A DNA stretch of 64,000 nucleotides, from contig NZ_JXRR01000001.1 of NCBI RefSeq assembly GCF_000829515.1, forward strand, positions 62,001-126,000, written 5' to 3'. This document shows, in pieces, positions 44,975-54,751 of this stretch. The notes under the pieces were generated by a model. It searched no databases. It was not told where the DNA came from and saw only the letters and a program-made list of their open reading frames with translations. The translations under genes were made by a program, and so were the position numbers. The stretch's first letter is position 1; the number at the start of each line of letters is the position of its first letter. The stretch is from Jeotgalibacillus campisalis (GTDB taxonomy: Bacteria > Bacillota > Bacilli > Bacillales > Jeotgalibacillaceae).

Positions 44975-45158
44975 ATGCTCCATACCTCCTTATTAAGTTT
45001 CTGAACTATAAGTCCTATTCCCCATGAACTCAAAATGAAAACCCTTACCGAAGCATTGTGTAAAAGTTCCTTATCTTCCGAATGAATATACTAGGATGAA
45101 GACGCAAAATGCCGTATGATGTAAAGAGATTATGATAGTTCGGAGGAATGGTTTAAAA

Positions 45159-46715
45159 ATGAGTTTGTTAAATGTAGTAAAAGTAGGGCATACCTTTGGC
45201 GATAGGACCCTATTCAAAGATGTTTCTTTCCGCCTCTTAGAAGGAGAGCATATGGGACTTGTCGGTGCTAACGGTGTTGGAAAATCAACTCTGATGAGTA
45301 TTCTTACAGGTGAACTAATACACGATGAAGGGAAGGTTGAGTGGCTCCCAGGTACTCACTTTGGGTACCTAGATCAGCATACCCGATTAACCCCTGGCAG
45401 AAGCATGAGAGATACTCTTCGTGACGCTTATCTTCCATTATATAAAAAAGAAGAAGAGCTGAATGAGATTACATCGAAAATGGCTGATGCCTCTCCGGAA
45501 GAACTTGAACAGCTATTGAATGATATGTCTGCTATTCAAGATGCGCTGGATGCGGGTGATTTTTATACGCTTGATATTAAAATTGAAGAAGTGGCAAAAG
45601 GACTTGGGCTAGATGCTATCGGTCTGGATAGGGATGTGGCTGCACTCAGCGGCGGACAGCGGACAAAGGTCCTTTTAGCGAAACTATTGCTTGAAAAACC
45701 TAAAGTGCTTCTCTTAGATGAGCCGACAAATTACCTTGATGTCGAGCATATTCATTGGCTTTCGATGTATTTAAGGGAATACCCGCATGCGTTTTTACTA
45801 ATTTCACATGATACTTCTTTTATGAATGGTGTTGTGGACATTATTCTTCATCTTGAATTTGCGAAAATGAACCGGTATACCGCCACCTATGAGAAGTTCC
45901 TGGAGCTTGCTGAATTGAATAAAAATCAGCATATAAATGCTTACGAGAAGCAGCAGGAATTTATTAAAAAGCAGGAGAGCTTTATTGCAAAAAATAAAGC
46001 ACGCTACTCGACTACAGGCCGTGCAAAGAGCCGTCAAAAACAGCTGGATCGAATTGAGCGCATTGATCGTCCTGAAACAGCAGCAAAGCCTACCTTTGAT
46101 TTTAAAGAAGCACGCGGAAGCAGCCGGTACGTGATCGAGGCAGAAAACCTTGAAATCGGCTATGATCGTCCGCTTATGCCAAAAATTGATCTAACCATTG
46201 AACGGGGAGAAAAAATAGCCGTTGTCGGTGCAAACGGCGTCGGAAAATCCACGCTTTTAAAAACCATTATGGGGAAAATCAGTCCTATTGGCGGTAAAGT
46301 CATTCATGGCGACTTCCTTTTCCCTTCCTATTTTGAGCAGGAACTTAAAGCCAAGTCAATTACCCCAATAGAAGATGTATGGACCGAATTCCCTTCTATG
46401 GAGCAAAATCAGGTCCGGGCTGCACTTGCCCGCTGCGGTCTGAAAAATGAGCATATTACACGGCAAATGAGCCAGCTAAGCGGCGGTGAACAAGCAAAGG
46501 TACGCCTATGCAAACTGATGATGCATGAAAGCAACTGGCTGCTTTTTGACGAGCCGACCAACCACTTGGACGTTACAGCTAAGGAAGAACTTAAACGCGC
46601 ATTAAAAGAATATAAAGGAACGATCGTGCTTGTCTGCCATGAACCTGATTTTTATGAGGATTGGGCGACGACTACGTGGAACGTTGAGGAATGGGCAATG
46701 AATGCAAACGAATAG
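45159..46715 (+). CDS. yfmM: ABC-F family ATPase (YfmM-like)
   Basis: A 518-residue soluble protein with two ABC ATPase domains and no membrane part. Walker A is GANGVGKST in both halves (residues about 37 and 365), signatures are LSGGQRTKVLLAKLL and LSGGEQAKVRLCKLM, and a basic linker lies between. ABC-F proteins act on the ribosomal E site. The length equals that of B. subtilis YfmM, the match I recall best. No resistance phenotype should be assumed. The ribosome site GGAGG is 12 nt away, longer than usual. Confidence 0.86.
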   Translation: MSLLNVVKVGHTFGDRTLFKDVSFRLLEGEHMGLVGANGVGKSTLMSILTGELIHDEGKVEWLPGTHFGYLDQHTRLTPGRSMRDTLRDAYLPLYKKEEELNEITSKMADASPEELEQLLNDMSAIQDALDAGDFYTLDIKIEEVAKGLGLDAIGLDRDVAALSGGQRTKVLLAKLLLEKPKVLLLDEPTNYLDVEHIHWLSMYLREYPHAFLLISHDTSFMNGVVDIILHLEFAKMNRYTATYEKFLELAELNKNQHINAYEKQQEFIKKQESFIAKNKARYSTTGRAKSRQKQLDRIERIDRPETAAKPTFDFKEARGSSRYVIEAENLEIGYDRPLMPKIDLTIERGEKIAVVGANGVGKSTLLKTIMGKISPIGGKVIHGDFLFPSYFEQELKAKSITPIEDVWTEFPSMEQNQVRAALARCGLKNEHITRQMSQLSGGEQAKVRLCKLMMHESNWLLFDEPTNHLDVTAKEELKRALKEYKGTIVLVCHEPDFYEDWATTTWNVEEWAMNANE

Positions 46716-46759
46716 AAAAAAAAGAATGAACAGCGATAATTTGCTGTTCATTCTTTTTT
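46715..46759. terminator. Rho-independent terminator
   Basis: AAAAGAATGAACAGC pairs with GCTGTTCATTCTTTT with A- and T-runs. Confidence 0.9.
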
Positions 46760-46975
46760 GCTTTCATAGGGCAGGCTCAAGATTTTTTAAATCCTATGAG
46801 AGATGTTTTTTTTAGAAACACACAGCTTTCTTCCTTTAGTAAGAACTCAATGTGCTTTTTTCTTCTTTACTCTGTCAGTAAAACGAGTAATTAGGGAATA
46901 CTGGGGTATGGAATGATAGAACTTCAAAAATTAACCATACTAGTACATGACTAAACGAAGAAAGGTTGTCTATCT

Positions 46976-48502
46976 ATGAAAACAAATCATGAACGTGAAG
47001 CGTATTGGCGTGACTCGGCGGAAGTCCCTGATTTCCCTGTACTCGATGAAAGCAGACAAACTGACGTAGTGGTAGTGGGCGGAGGAATTACAGGGCTGAC
47101 AACAGCTTATCTTCTCTGTCAAAAAGGATTGAGAGTTACACTTGTAGAAGCAAGTGAGCTTTTGTCCGGAACAACCCGTTACACGACCGCAAAGATCACA
47201 TCTCAGCATGGGGCAATCTATGACGAGCTCCTGCAGCATTTTGGCAGAGATGGGGCAAGACAGTTTTTTGACCAAAATCAGCAGGCACTGAACTGGATGA
47301 GACAAATTGTAAAACAGAACAATTGGGATTGTGACTTTGAAGATCATGACTCCTGGATTTATGCGACTTCCAATGAATCGTTAAAACAGCTGCTTAAGGA
47401 ACAAAAAGCATATGAAGAATTGGACATCCCTTTCCGGACTGCTTCCACTCTTCCATTTGATATCCCCTGTAAAGGCGCACTTATCATGCCTGATCAGGCT
47501 CAGTTTCACCCGATCCGTTATTTAGCTCATATGGCAAAGGAGATCGTTTCAATGGGCGGCCGGATCCATGAGCAGACTAAAGCGGTGGATATTAAAGAAG
47601 GCGAGGATCTTCAGGTAACGATGGAAAGCGGCCATGCCCTCTCCTGTCAGCATGTCGTCATCGCTACAAGCTATCCATTTTGGGATGGAGCGGGTCTGTA
47701 TTTTGCACGCCTGGAAGTAGAGCGCTCATACATTGTTTCAGGAAAATGGGAAGGCGAAGATCCAGGAGGCATGTATCTCTCCCTTGACTCCCCATCCCGC
47801 TCCATCCGCTTTTATCAGCATGATGGGTCACGCGGCATCATGATCGGAGGAGATGGACATAAATCCGGCCAGGGCGGTCAGCATGAGCAGCACGCACAAA
47901 ACTTAAAAGAGTTTACCCATGCTCAAATCGGTCCGGTTGATTTTACGTATGAATGGTCTGCTCAGGACAATATCACATTAGATAAGCTGCCTTATATCGG
48001 TCCTCTCACCAATCGCCACCCGCGTGTTCTCGTTGCCACGGGTTACCGTAAATGGGGAATGACCCAGGGAACGATGGCTGCTCATTTACTTAGCGAACGA
48101 ATTCTTGGTGTTCCTAATTCATCCGCTGATTTATATGATCCAAACCGCTTTAAAGCAGATCCTTCTATCAAACAAGCTGCCACTTTAAATACAGACACAG
48201 CTGTTCAATTTGTAAAAGGAAAGCTCGAATCTCCATCTATTGAGCTTGCTCAGCTTGCAGAAGGAAAAGGCGGCGCTGTCAAGTGGGAAGGAAAAACAAT
48301 TGGCGCTTACCGCGATGAACACGGGAAAGTGTTCGCAGTAGATCCTACTTGTACGCATCTGGGCTGTGAATGTAAATGGAATGATAGTGAAAATTCATGG
48401 GACTGCCCGTGCCACGGTTCGAGATTTGCTGTTGATGGAGAAGTGCTGAACGGACCAGCTCTGAAACCGTTAAAAGTGATAAAAACAGATGAATCCAACT
48501 AA
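46976..48502 (+). CDS. yhfW: FAD oxidoreductase with C-terminal Rieske domain (YhfW-like)
   Basis: A 508-residue protein. Residues about 28-385 form a DAO-type FAD domain (VVVVGGGITGLTTAYLL; C-terminal FAD contact VLVATGYRKWGMTQG). The C-terminal about 95 residues are a Rieske [2Fe-2S] domain with CTHLGC and CPCHGSRF ligands. The substrate is unknown. It lies alone with GAAAGG before the ATG. A GAGTAA-N13-GGGTAT element upstream (46885-46909) is a weak SigB-like match. Confidence 0.9.
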   Translation: MKTNHEREAYWRDSAEVPDFPVLDESRQTDVVVVGGGITGLTTAYLLCQKGLRVTLVEASELLSGTTRYTTAKITSQHGAIYDELLQHFGRDGARQFFDQNQQALNWMRQIVKQNNWDCDFEDHDSWIYATSNESLKQLLKEQKAYEELDIPFRTASTLPFDIPCKGALIMPDQAQFHPIRYLAHMAKEIVSMGGRIHEQTKAVDIKEGEDLQVTMESGHALSCQHVVIATSYPFWDGAGLYFARLEVERSYIVSGKWEGEDPGGMYLSLDSPSRSIRFYQHDGSRGIMIGGDGHKSGQGGQHEQHAQNLKEFTHAQIGPVDFTYEWSAQDNITLDKLPYIGPLTNRHPRVLVATGYRKWGMTQGTMAAHLLSERILGVPNSSADLYDPNRFKADPSIKQAATLNTDTAVQFVKGKLESPSIELAQLAEGKGGAVKWEGKTIGAYRDEHGKVFAVDPTCTHLGCECKWNDSENSWDCPCHGSRFAVDGEVLNGPALKPLKVIKTDESN

Positions 48503-48540
48503 TTGTATTAATTAGCTTTTCATTAAATATGTTCCCTAAC

Positions 48541-48597
48541 AAAAAAGACTGTTCTAAAAACCACTTCAATAGCTGGTTTAAAGAGCAGTCTTTTTCG
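48541..48597. terminator. Bidirectional terminator between yhfW and proC
   Basis: AAAAAAGACTG pairs with CAGTCTTTTT, extended by the inner ACCA/TGGT stems. Confidence 0.78.
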
Positions 48598-48601
48598 TTT
48601 T

Positions 48602-49411
48602 TCAATCTTTTCCGAGATCCTTTACTTTATCAGTGCAGCTTTCCATAGCATGTAAAATGGCACTTCGAAAGCCTTCTTTTTCAAGTGCAGAGACTGCTTC
48701 TATCGTTGCGCCTCCCGGTGAACATACCTGATCCTTTAAAATTCCAGGATGAAGATTCGTATCAAGGACCATTTTTGCCGCTCCGTAAACTGCCTGAGCT
48801 GCAAGACGGTAGGCCTGGTCACGTTTTAGGCCCTGCTTCACCCCGCCGTCAGCCATTGCTTCAATCATCATATAAACATAGGCTGGAGAGGATCCGCTTA
48901 TTGCAGGGATCGCATCCATAAGTGCTTCTGAGATCACTTCAACTTTTCCAAAAGACTGAAAAAGTTCCATTACAGCGTCAAGCTCCCCGCTCGTGACCCA
49001 TTCATTTGCACATAGCGCACTCATCCCAGCACCTGCTAATGAGGGTGTATTGGGCATGCTTCTGACAACTTTTACATTCTTGCTGAACAGTTCAACGATT
49101 TTACTTGTCGAGAGCCCCGCTGCGATTGTCACAATCACCGTATGCTCTTGAATGCTTTCTTTTATTTCCTCTATAATCGTCCGATGAAGATCAGGTGTGA
49201 TGCCAAGAAACAGAATATCTGCTTCCCGTGCAGCCTGCTGATTCGTTTGTGCAGGGCGCACTCCGTACTTCATAGCAGCATGTTCAAGCGTCTCATTGGT
49301 TCGTGAACTGACGATAATCTTGTCCGGTGCAATTAACTCAGATCGGACTATTCCGGCGATCATCGCTTGTGCCATCTTTCCGCATCCAATAAAGCCAATT
49401 TTCTTATTCAA
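48602..49411 (-). CDS. proC: Pyrroline-5-carboxylate reductase
   Basis: It makes L-proline from pyrroline-5-carboxylate with NAD(P)H. The 269-residue protein has the Rossmann motif IGFIGCGKMAQAMI, the VRSMPNTPSLAGAGMSAL core and the C-terminal family signature SPGGATIEAVSALEKEGFR. The start is TTG at 49411 with GGAGGAGG 7 nt upstream. Bacillus species carry several paralogues (proI, proG, proH); I cannot say which this is. Confidence 0.95.
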   Translation of the reverse strand: MNKKIGFIGCGKMAQAMIAGIVRSELIAPDKIIVSSRTNETLEHAAMKYGVRPAQTNQQAAREADILFLGITPDLHRTIIEEIKESIQEHTVIVTIAAGLSTSKIVELFSKNVKVVRSMPNTPSLAGAGMSALCANEWVTSGELDAVMELFQSFGKVEVISEALMDAIPAISGSSPAYVYMMIEAMADGGVKQGLKRDQAYRLAAQAVYGAAKMVLDTNLHPGILKDQVCSPGGATIEAVSALEKEGFRSAILHAMESCTDKVKDLGKD

Positions 49412-49527
49412 TGGACAGCCTCCTCCGATACAGCAAAATAATCTTCTAAATCATATAAGAAACGCTAAGAAAAAGCGAATGAGATTCTTATCCTTTGTAA
49501 AGACTTTGTAAAATAGAATAAAACGAG

Positions 49528-49556
49528 TTGCGCATATAAGCATATGCCTATATACT
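49528..49556 (+). promoter_or_regulatory. Promoter and operator of the ars operon
   Basis: TTGCGC (49528-49533), 17 bp, TATACT (49551-49556). The spacer is almost wholly a 20-bp near-palindrome, ATATAAGCATATGCCTATAT (49534-49553), with one mismatched pair. This is where an ArsR/SmtB repressor would sit. Confidence 0.8.
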
Positions 49557-49597
49557 AATAACTGGTTAGAATAAAGGATATTCGGAGGTGAAGGAAG

Positions 49598-49945
49598 TTG
49601 ATTGCAAAAGAAGCTCTTACAATTGATAAAGCAGCCATGGCTTTAAAGCTCATGGGAGATAAAACGCGATTGACCATGCTTCGTATTTTAACAGATCATG
49701 ATTGCTGTGTATGCGAATTTGTCGAGATCTTTAACATGAGTCAGCCATCCATCAGCCAGCACGTCCGTAAAATGAAGGACATTGGCATGATTAAAGAAAA
49801 GCGGCACGGACAGTGGATCATGTATTCTCTAAACGAAGACTTTGAAGGATATGACATGGTAAAAAGCGTTCTGCACCTTCTCCCCGTTCAAGATCACCAT
49901 CTAGAAGAATTAATTCAAAAAGGGAAAAGAATTTCCTGCGATTAA
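49598..49945 (+). CDS. arsR: ArsR/SmtB-type repressor of the ars operon
   Basis: A 115-residue winged-helix repressor released from DNA by arsenite or antimonite. The metal-sensing cysteines are C36, C37 and C39 in DCCVCEFVE, on the first helix of the wing domain; the recognition helix is MSQPSISQHVRKM. It starts at TTG with GGAGGTGA upstream. It leads a seven-gene rightward cluster. Confidence 0.93.
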   Translation: MIAKEALTIDKAAMALKLMGDKTRLTMLRILTDHDCCVCEFVEIFNMSQPSISQHVRKMKDIGMIKEKRHGQWIMYSLNEDFEGYDMVKSVLHLLPVQDHHLEELIQKGKRISCD

Positions 49946-49964
49946 CCCAAAGGAGTTGTAGCAC

Positions 49965-51263
49965 GTGTTAGAAGTCAGTTTAGCTGTCATTATATTTTTA
50001 CTTACCTTAACGCTTGTTATCTGGCAGCCAAAGGGTCTCGGCATCGGCTGGTCTGCCTGCGGCGGCGCTCTAATTGCCCTGATGCTGGGTGTTGTTTCTA
50101 CTCAGGATGTTGTAGAAGTAACTTCCATTGTATGGAATGCAACCTTAACATTTGTTGCACTGATTATTATTTCTCTCATTCTAGATGAAATTGGATTTTT
50201 TGAATGGGCTGCTCTTCATATGGCCCGATTTGCAAAAGGCAGCGGGATCAAAATGTTTGTGTATGTAACGCTTCTCGGCGCATTAGTAGCAGCTTTTTTC
50301 GCAAACGATGGAGCAGCACTGATTTTAACGCCGATCGTACTTGCAATGGTGCGAAATCTTAATTTTAAAGAAGCGATGATTCTTCCGTTTATTATGGCGA
50401 GCGGTTTTATTGCCGATACTGCTTCCCTTCCCTTAGTCGTCAGTAATCTGGTGAATATCGTTTCTGCCGATGTATTTGGGATCGGATTTGCGGAATATGC
50501 AAGCCGCATGATTATTCCTAACTTCTTTTCAATTGGCGCCAGTCTGCTTGTACTCTGGCTGTTTTTCCGTAAAAGCATTCCTGAAAATTATGATATGAGC
50601 CAGCTTAGAAAGCCGGTTGATGCAGTGAAGGATGCAAAAATGTTCCGTTTATCATGGGGAGTTCTTGCCGTACTGCTGGTTGGCTATTTTGCGAGCGAGT
50701 TCATTGGCATTCCTGTTTCTTTCGTAGCAGGAACGATTGCCATTGTGTTTCTACTCATCGCCCGCCGCAGCCCTGCCGTCAATACAAAAACGGTTGTGAA
50801 AGATGCACCGTGGGCGATTGTCTTTTTCTCCATCGGTATGTACGTCGTCGTTTTTGGACTGAGCAATGTCGGTCTTACGAGTGTTTTGGCAGATGTAATT
50901 CAAACAGCAGCCGATCAGGGATTATTTGCCGCTACGATTTCAATGGGCTTTATCGCGGCCATCCTTTCATCCGTCATGAATAACATGCCTACTGTTATGA
51001 TCGATGCACTTGCGATTCAGGAGACGAATACAACAGGTGCTGTCCGTGAGGCGCTTATCTATGCCAATGTGATCGGTTCTGACCTGGGTCCGAAAATCAC
51101 ACCAATCGGCTCACTGGCTACTCTTTTATGGCTTCATGTATTAAGCAAAAAAGGCTTTACGATAAGCTGGGGATACTATTTTAAAGTCGGAATTATTTTA
51201 ACGATTCCTACGCTGTTTATTACCTTAGTAGGTCTCTATTTATGGCTGATCATTATTTTATAA
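49965..51263 (+). CDS. arsB: Arsenite efflux permease ArsB
   Basis: A 432-residue permease with about 12 helices that exports arsenite. ArsB motifs include [17 protein letters not shown] and [13 protein letters not shown], plus [20 protein letters not shown]. The start is GTG with AAAGGAG upstream. With ArsA (below) it can form an ATP-driven pump. Confidence 0.95.
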   Translation: MLEVSLAVIIFLLTLTLVIWQPKGLGIGWSACGGALIALMLGVVSTQDVVEVTSIVWNATLTFVALIIISLILDEIGFFEWAALHMARFAKGSGIKMFVYVTLLGALVAAFFANDGAALILTPIVLAMVRNLNFKEAMILPFIMASGFIADTASLPLVVSNLVNIVSADVFGIGFAEYASRMIIPNFFSIGASLLVLWLFFRKSIPENYDMSQLRKPVDAVKDAKMFRLSWGVLAVLLVGYFASEFIGIPVSFVAGTIAIVFLLIARRSPAVNTKTVVKDAPWAIVFFSIGMYVVVFGLSNVGLTSVLADVIQTAADQGLFAATISMGFIAAILSSVMNNMPTVMIDALAIQETNTTGAVREALIYANVIGSDLGPKITPIGSLATLLWLHVLSKKGFTISWGYYFKVGIILTIPTLFITLVGLYLWLIIIL

Positions 51264-51315
51264 AAACAGGCAAACACAATCATAAAAAAACTTAAAAATC
51301 AAAGGAGCGTTTATT

Positions 51316-51735
51316 ATGACGAAAAAAACACTTTACTTTCTATGCACAGGAAATTCCTGCAGAAGCCAAATGGCTGAAGGGTTTGGAAAAGAGTATTTAA
51401 GCGATGAGTGGAATGTGCTAAGTGCAGGACTTGAAGCACATGGACTAAATCCAAATGCAGTTAAAGCAATGAATGAAGTCGGTATCAATATTTCAAACCA
51501 AACATCCGATACAATTGATCCTGACATTTTGAATAATGCTGACTTCGTTGTCACACTTTGCGGTCATGCGGCAGATCACTGCCCGGTGACGCCTCCTCAT
51601 ATCAAGCGTGAGCATTGGGGATTTGATGACCCTGCAAAAGCAGAAGGAACGGAAGAAGAAAAATGGAAAGTGTTCCAGGATGTTCGTGATCAAATCGGCG
51701 CTCGAATCAAGCAATTTGCTGAAACTGGAAAATAA
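51316..51735 (+). CDS. arsC: Thioredoxin-coupled arsenate reductase ArsC
   Basis: It reduces arsenate to arsenite by a cysteine relay. The low-molecular-weight tyrosine-phosphatase fold has nucleophile Cys10 in the P-loop CTGNSCRS, with resolving Cys82 and Cys89 in [11 protein letters not shown]. The 139-residue length is that of the B. subtilis/S. aureus type. AAAGGAG precedes the ATG. Confidence 0.96.
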   Translation: MTKKTLYFLCTGNSCRSQMAEGFGKEYLSDEWNVLSAGLEAHGLNPNAVKAMNEVGINISNQTSDTIDPDILNNADFVVTLCGHAADHCPVTPPHIKREHWGFDDPAKAEGTEEEKWKVFQDVRDQIGARIKQFAETGK

Positions 51736-51778
51736 TAGTTAAGGCAAGCGTTCATTCACTTAACAAATTCATTCTACA

Positions 51779-51823
51779 TAGCCAGATCACTGAGACGAAC
51801 CATCGTTCCAGGTGACCTGGCTA
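51779..51823 (+). promoter_or_regulatory. mRNA hairpin between arsC and arsD
   Basis: TAGCCAG pairs with CTGGCTA, extended by TCAC/GTGA across one mismatch. No T-run follows, so it may protect or process the ars mRNA rather than end it. Confidence 0.45.
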
Positions 51824-51846
51824 TTACGCTAAAAGGAGGCTATTTT

Positions 51847-52206
51847 ATGTCATCAATTACTATTTTTGATCCTGCCATGTGCTGCAGTACAGGTGTATGC
51901 GGGCCCTCTGTAGATCCCGAACTTACTCGAATCGCATCAGCCTTGCACAAGCTCGAAGCAGAAGGTGTAGAAGTAAAAAGATATAATTTGGCAAACGATC
52001 CTGCTGAATTTGTTCAAAATGAACAAGTGAAAGAGCTTTTAAAGACAGAAGGTGCAGACGCGCTGCCATTTGTTTTCTTCAACGGTCATTTGCAAACGAC
52101 CGGAGACTACCCGTCAAATCAAGAGCTGGCTACCTATTTTTCCATTGATCCTCAGCAGCTTGAAACAAAAAAACCAAAGCTTAAAATCGATTTAAAATCA
52201 ATCTAA
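51847..52206 (+). CDS. arsD: Arsenite metallochaperone ArsD
   Basis: A 119-residue thioredoxin-fold protein that hands arsenite to ArsA. The essential cysteines C12, C13 and C18 are present in MCCSTGVCGP. AAAAGGAGG precedes the ATG. arsA follows after 47 bp. Confidence 0.95.
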   Translation: MSSITIFDPAMCCSTGVCGPSVDPELTRIASALHKLEAEGVEVKRYNLANDPAEFVQNEQVKELLKTEGADALPFVFFNGHLQTTGDYPSNQELATYFSIDPQQLETKKPKLKIDLKSI

Positions 52207-52253
52207 GATGAGTGTTATGCATTTTAAAGAACTTATGGGAGGTGCCATTTAGT

Positions 52254-53972
52254 ATGTTTGAACGATTTAACCCTTCCCCTGAAGCATTAACTCCCTTTTT
52301 ATTTTTCACAGGAAAAGGCGGGGTTGGAAAAACATCTACAGCTTGTGCCACCGCGATTTCACTTGCTGATCAGGGAAAGAATGTCCTATTAGTCAGTACA
52401 GACCCCGCTTCTAACCTGCAGGATGTACTGGAATTCAATGTACAGCGCGATCCAAAGGCGGTTCCAGCTGTTGAAGGGTTATATGCTTGCAATATTGACC
52501 CTGAGGAAGCAGCCAGAATGTACCGCGAAAAGATGGTCGGCCCTTACAGGGGAGTATTGCCTGATGATGCAGTTGCTTCTATGGAAGAGCAATTATCCGG
52601 TGCCTGCACAGTTGAAATTGCCGCCTTTGATGAATTTACAACGCTGCTTGTGGATACTTCCGTTACCTCTCAATACGATCATATTTTATTCGATACTGCA
52701 CCAACAGGCCATACACTTCGTTTGCTGCAGCTTCCGACCGCTTGGAGCTCCTATTTAACTTCAAGTACACACGGAGCTTCCTGCTTAGGTCCCTTATCAG
52801 GCTTGCAGGAAAAGAAGACAGCCTACAGCGAGAGCATGAAGGCACTTTCTGACCCTGAAAAAACACAGCTTATGCTAGTTACCCGGCCGGAATCATCCGC
52901 TATAGCAGAAGCACAACGGGCAGCAAATGAGCTGCTTGAAATTGGAATGGTTAATCAGCATCTTATTATCAACGGCTGGCTTGAAGCGCTTAAAACAGAT
53001 GACGCTGTGGCCAAAGCGTTCTATAATCGGCAGCAGGACGCGGTGAGCAAGATTGATGAAAATTCATCTAAATCCATTTCCATACTCCCTTTTGTTTCCC
53101 ATTCGTTGACGGGTATTGAATCACTGCGGACATGGTTTTCATTGCAACAGGAAGAACTTGGCTTACAAAATGAAACACCATCTTTACCTGCTCCTGTTCA
53201 TTCAATTGATGATTATGTTGACTCTTTAATTGCAAAAAATCAACGCGTCATTATGACAATGGGAAAAGGCGGTGTGGGTAAAACATCAATGGCTGCGAGC
53301 ATTGCAGCAAAACTTTCTGAAAAGGGTCATTCTGTCCATTTAACGACAACAGATCCCGCCGATCATCTTTCTGGCGTAGTAGCAAATGCCGCTAATTTAC
53401 ATGTCAGCAGCATTGATCCTAAAAAAGAAGTGGAGCGCTACACGAACCAGGTGTTGACCGAGGCTGCTGAACTTTCTGATTCAGAGCGTGAGTATTTAGA
53501 AGAAGATCTGCGTTCACCTTGTACAGAAGAAATAGCAGTTTTTCAAGCTTTTGCTTCCATCGTTGCTCAATCAGTGCATGACTTTGTCGTAATCGATACC
53601 GCTCCTACCGGGCATACCCTGCTCTTGTTAGATGCAGCGCAATCCTATCATAAAGAAGTAGAACGCATGAACGGCCAAAAAACGCCGGACAGTATTAAAC
53701 AGCTTCTTCCTACCTTACGCGATCCGCTTCAAACGAGCATTGCGATTGTGACATTAGCAGAAGCAACCCCTGTCCTTGAAGCGTCCCGTCTGCAAGAAGA
53801 TCTAAAACGAGCCAGAATTGTCCCTTCATGGTGGCTGATTAACCAATCTCTATTTGCAGCCGATTCCAAAGAGCCTGTTTTGGCTAACAGGGCAACCGAA
53901 GAAATAAAATGGATCGACACTGTTCAAAGAAAATTAGCCAATGAAACCGTTCTGATTCCATGGCATATTTAA
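52254..53972 (+). CDS. arsA: Arsenite-translocating ATPase ArsA
   Basis: A 572-residue double ATPase that powers ArsB. The P-loops GKGGVGKT lie at residues 20-27 and about 336, and the DTAPTGHTLRLL/DTAPTGHTLLLL switch motif occurs once in each half. The start MFERFNPSP follows GGGAGG. The presence of both ArsA and ArsD implies high-capacity arsenite extrusion. Confidence 0.95.
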   Translation: MFERFNPSPEALTPFLFFTGKGGVGKTSTACATAISLADQGKNVLLVSTDPASNLQDVLEFNVQRDPKAVPAVEGLYACNIDPEEAARMYREKMVGPYRGVLPDDAVASMEEQLSGACTVEIAAFDEFTTLLVDTSVTSQYDHILFDTAPTGHTLRLLQLPTAWSSYLTSSTHGASCLGPLSGLQEKKTAYSESMKALSDPEKTQLMLVTRPESSAIAEAQRAANELLEIGMVNQHLIINGWLEALKTDDAVAKAFYNRQQDAVSKIDENSSKSISILPFVSHSLTGIESLRTWFSLQQEELGLQNETPSLPAPVHSIDDYVDSLIAKNQRVIMTMGKGGVGKTSMAASIAAKLSEKGHSVHLTTTDPADHLSGVVANAANLHVSSIDPKKEVERYTNQVLTEAAELSDSEREYLEEDLRSPCTEEIAVFQAFASIVAQSVHDFVVIDTAPTGHTLLLLDAAQSYHKEVERMNGQKTPDSIKQLLPTLRDPLQTSIAIVTLAEATPVLEASRLQEDLKRARIVPSWWLINQSLFAADSKEPVLANRATEEIKWIDTVQRKLANETVLIPWHI

Positions 53973-54020
53973 CAACAAAGCTATAGCCCATTCCATTTTA
54001 CAAAAGAGAGGATTTTATAA

Positions 54021-54449
54021 ATGACAAAAAACTACCAGCCGCTTTTAGATCAGCACATTTGGATTGGCGGAGCAAATGACGCAGTTGAAGCAAACACAAA
54101 TGAACAAATTGACATCATCTTTGACCTTCGTTCTGAAAATCAGGAAACCAACACCCCTGCCAACAGAGTGCATTTGCCGATTACGGATGATGCAGCTCAC
54201 CAGGATGAGTCGGTAAAACAGGCAGTAGAAAAAGTAAAAGAAGCAGTCGATGAAAAGAAAAAAGTCTACTTCCATTGCAGCGGCGGCAAAAACCGAACCG
54301 GTACACTTGCAGCTGCCTTACTGTTAGAATATAAAAAAGCCTCTACTGTAGATGACGCGGTAGAAAAAGCAAAGGCCATTCGCCCTGCGATTTCCCCCAA
54401 GCCCGAAATGATAGACGTTCTAAGACGTCTCTACCCAACTAACGCATAA
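54021..54449 (+). CDS. Dual-specificity-type protein phosphatase in the ars operon
   Basis: A 142-residue protein with the cysteine phosphatase P-loop HCSGGKNRTG (nucleophile Cys86, Arg92; HCx5R) and the beta strand IDIIFDLRSEN that precedes it in such folds. The general-acid Asp is probably in PITDDAAH. The P-loop fits dual-specificity phosphatases, not the low-molecular-weight ArsC type. It lies 48 bp after arsA and 14 bp before the HesB-like gene, so it belongs to the operon. It could bind arsenate, but no reductase activity is shown. Confidence 0.8.
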   Translation: MTKNYQPLLDQHIWIGGANDAVEANTNEQIDIIFDLRSENQETNTPANRVHLPITDDAAHQDESVKQAVEKVKEAVDEKKKVYFHCSGGKNRTGTLAAALLLEYKKASTVDDAVEKAKAIRPAISPKPEMIDVLRRLYPTNA

Positions 54450-54463
54450 AGGAGCGATTTTAT

Positions 54464-54751
54464 ATGATCATCACCGATACAGCGCGAGAAGCATTCCAAC
54501 AACTATTTCAACAGCACGAAGCAGAAAACGTACGTGTTTACTTTGCAGGGCAGGGCTGCGGCGCCCCTCAACTCGGACTCGCACTCGATGCACCTGAAGA
54601 AAATGACATCATCCAAAACGTCAACAGCATCTCAGTCGCCATCGACCCCCAAGTCCTTATCCTGGCAGAAAACATCACACTCGACGTCCAAGACACCCCA
54701 GAAGGACGCGGAATCGTCATGACCGGTCTGCCGGAAAACGACTGCTGTTAA
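54464..54751 (+). CDS. HesB/IscA-like protein with C-terminal CC motif
   Basis: A 95-residue protein. The fold and the motif YFAGQGCGAPQLGLALD recall A-type Fe-S carriers of the HesB/IscA family. Cys32 and the terminal Cys94-Cys95 (NDCC) could bind a metal or metalloid. A classic IscA has its second cysteine pair as CGCG, so this is a variant. AAAGGAG precedes the ATG. It closes the ars operon. Arsenic binding is inference from context. Confidence 0.8.
   Translation: MIITDTAREAFQQLFQQHEAENVRVYFAGQGCGAPQLGLALDAPEENDIIQNVNSISVAIDPQVLILAENITLDVQDTPEGRGIVMTGLPENDCC

Noticed and set aside
46885-46909. SigB promoter before yhfW
   Set aside because: GAGTAA-N13-GGGTAT has two mismatches in the -35 box, so I keep it only as a weak remark.
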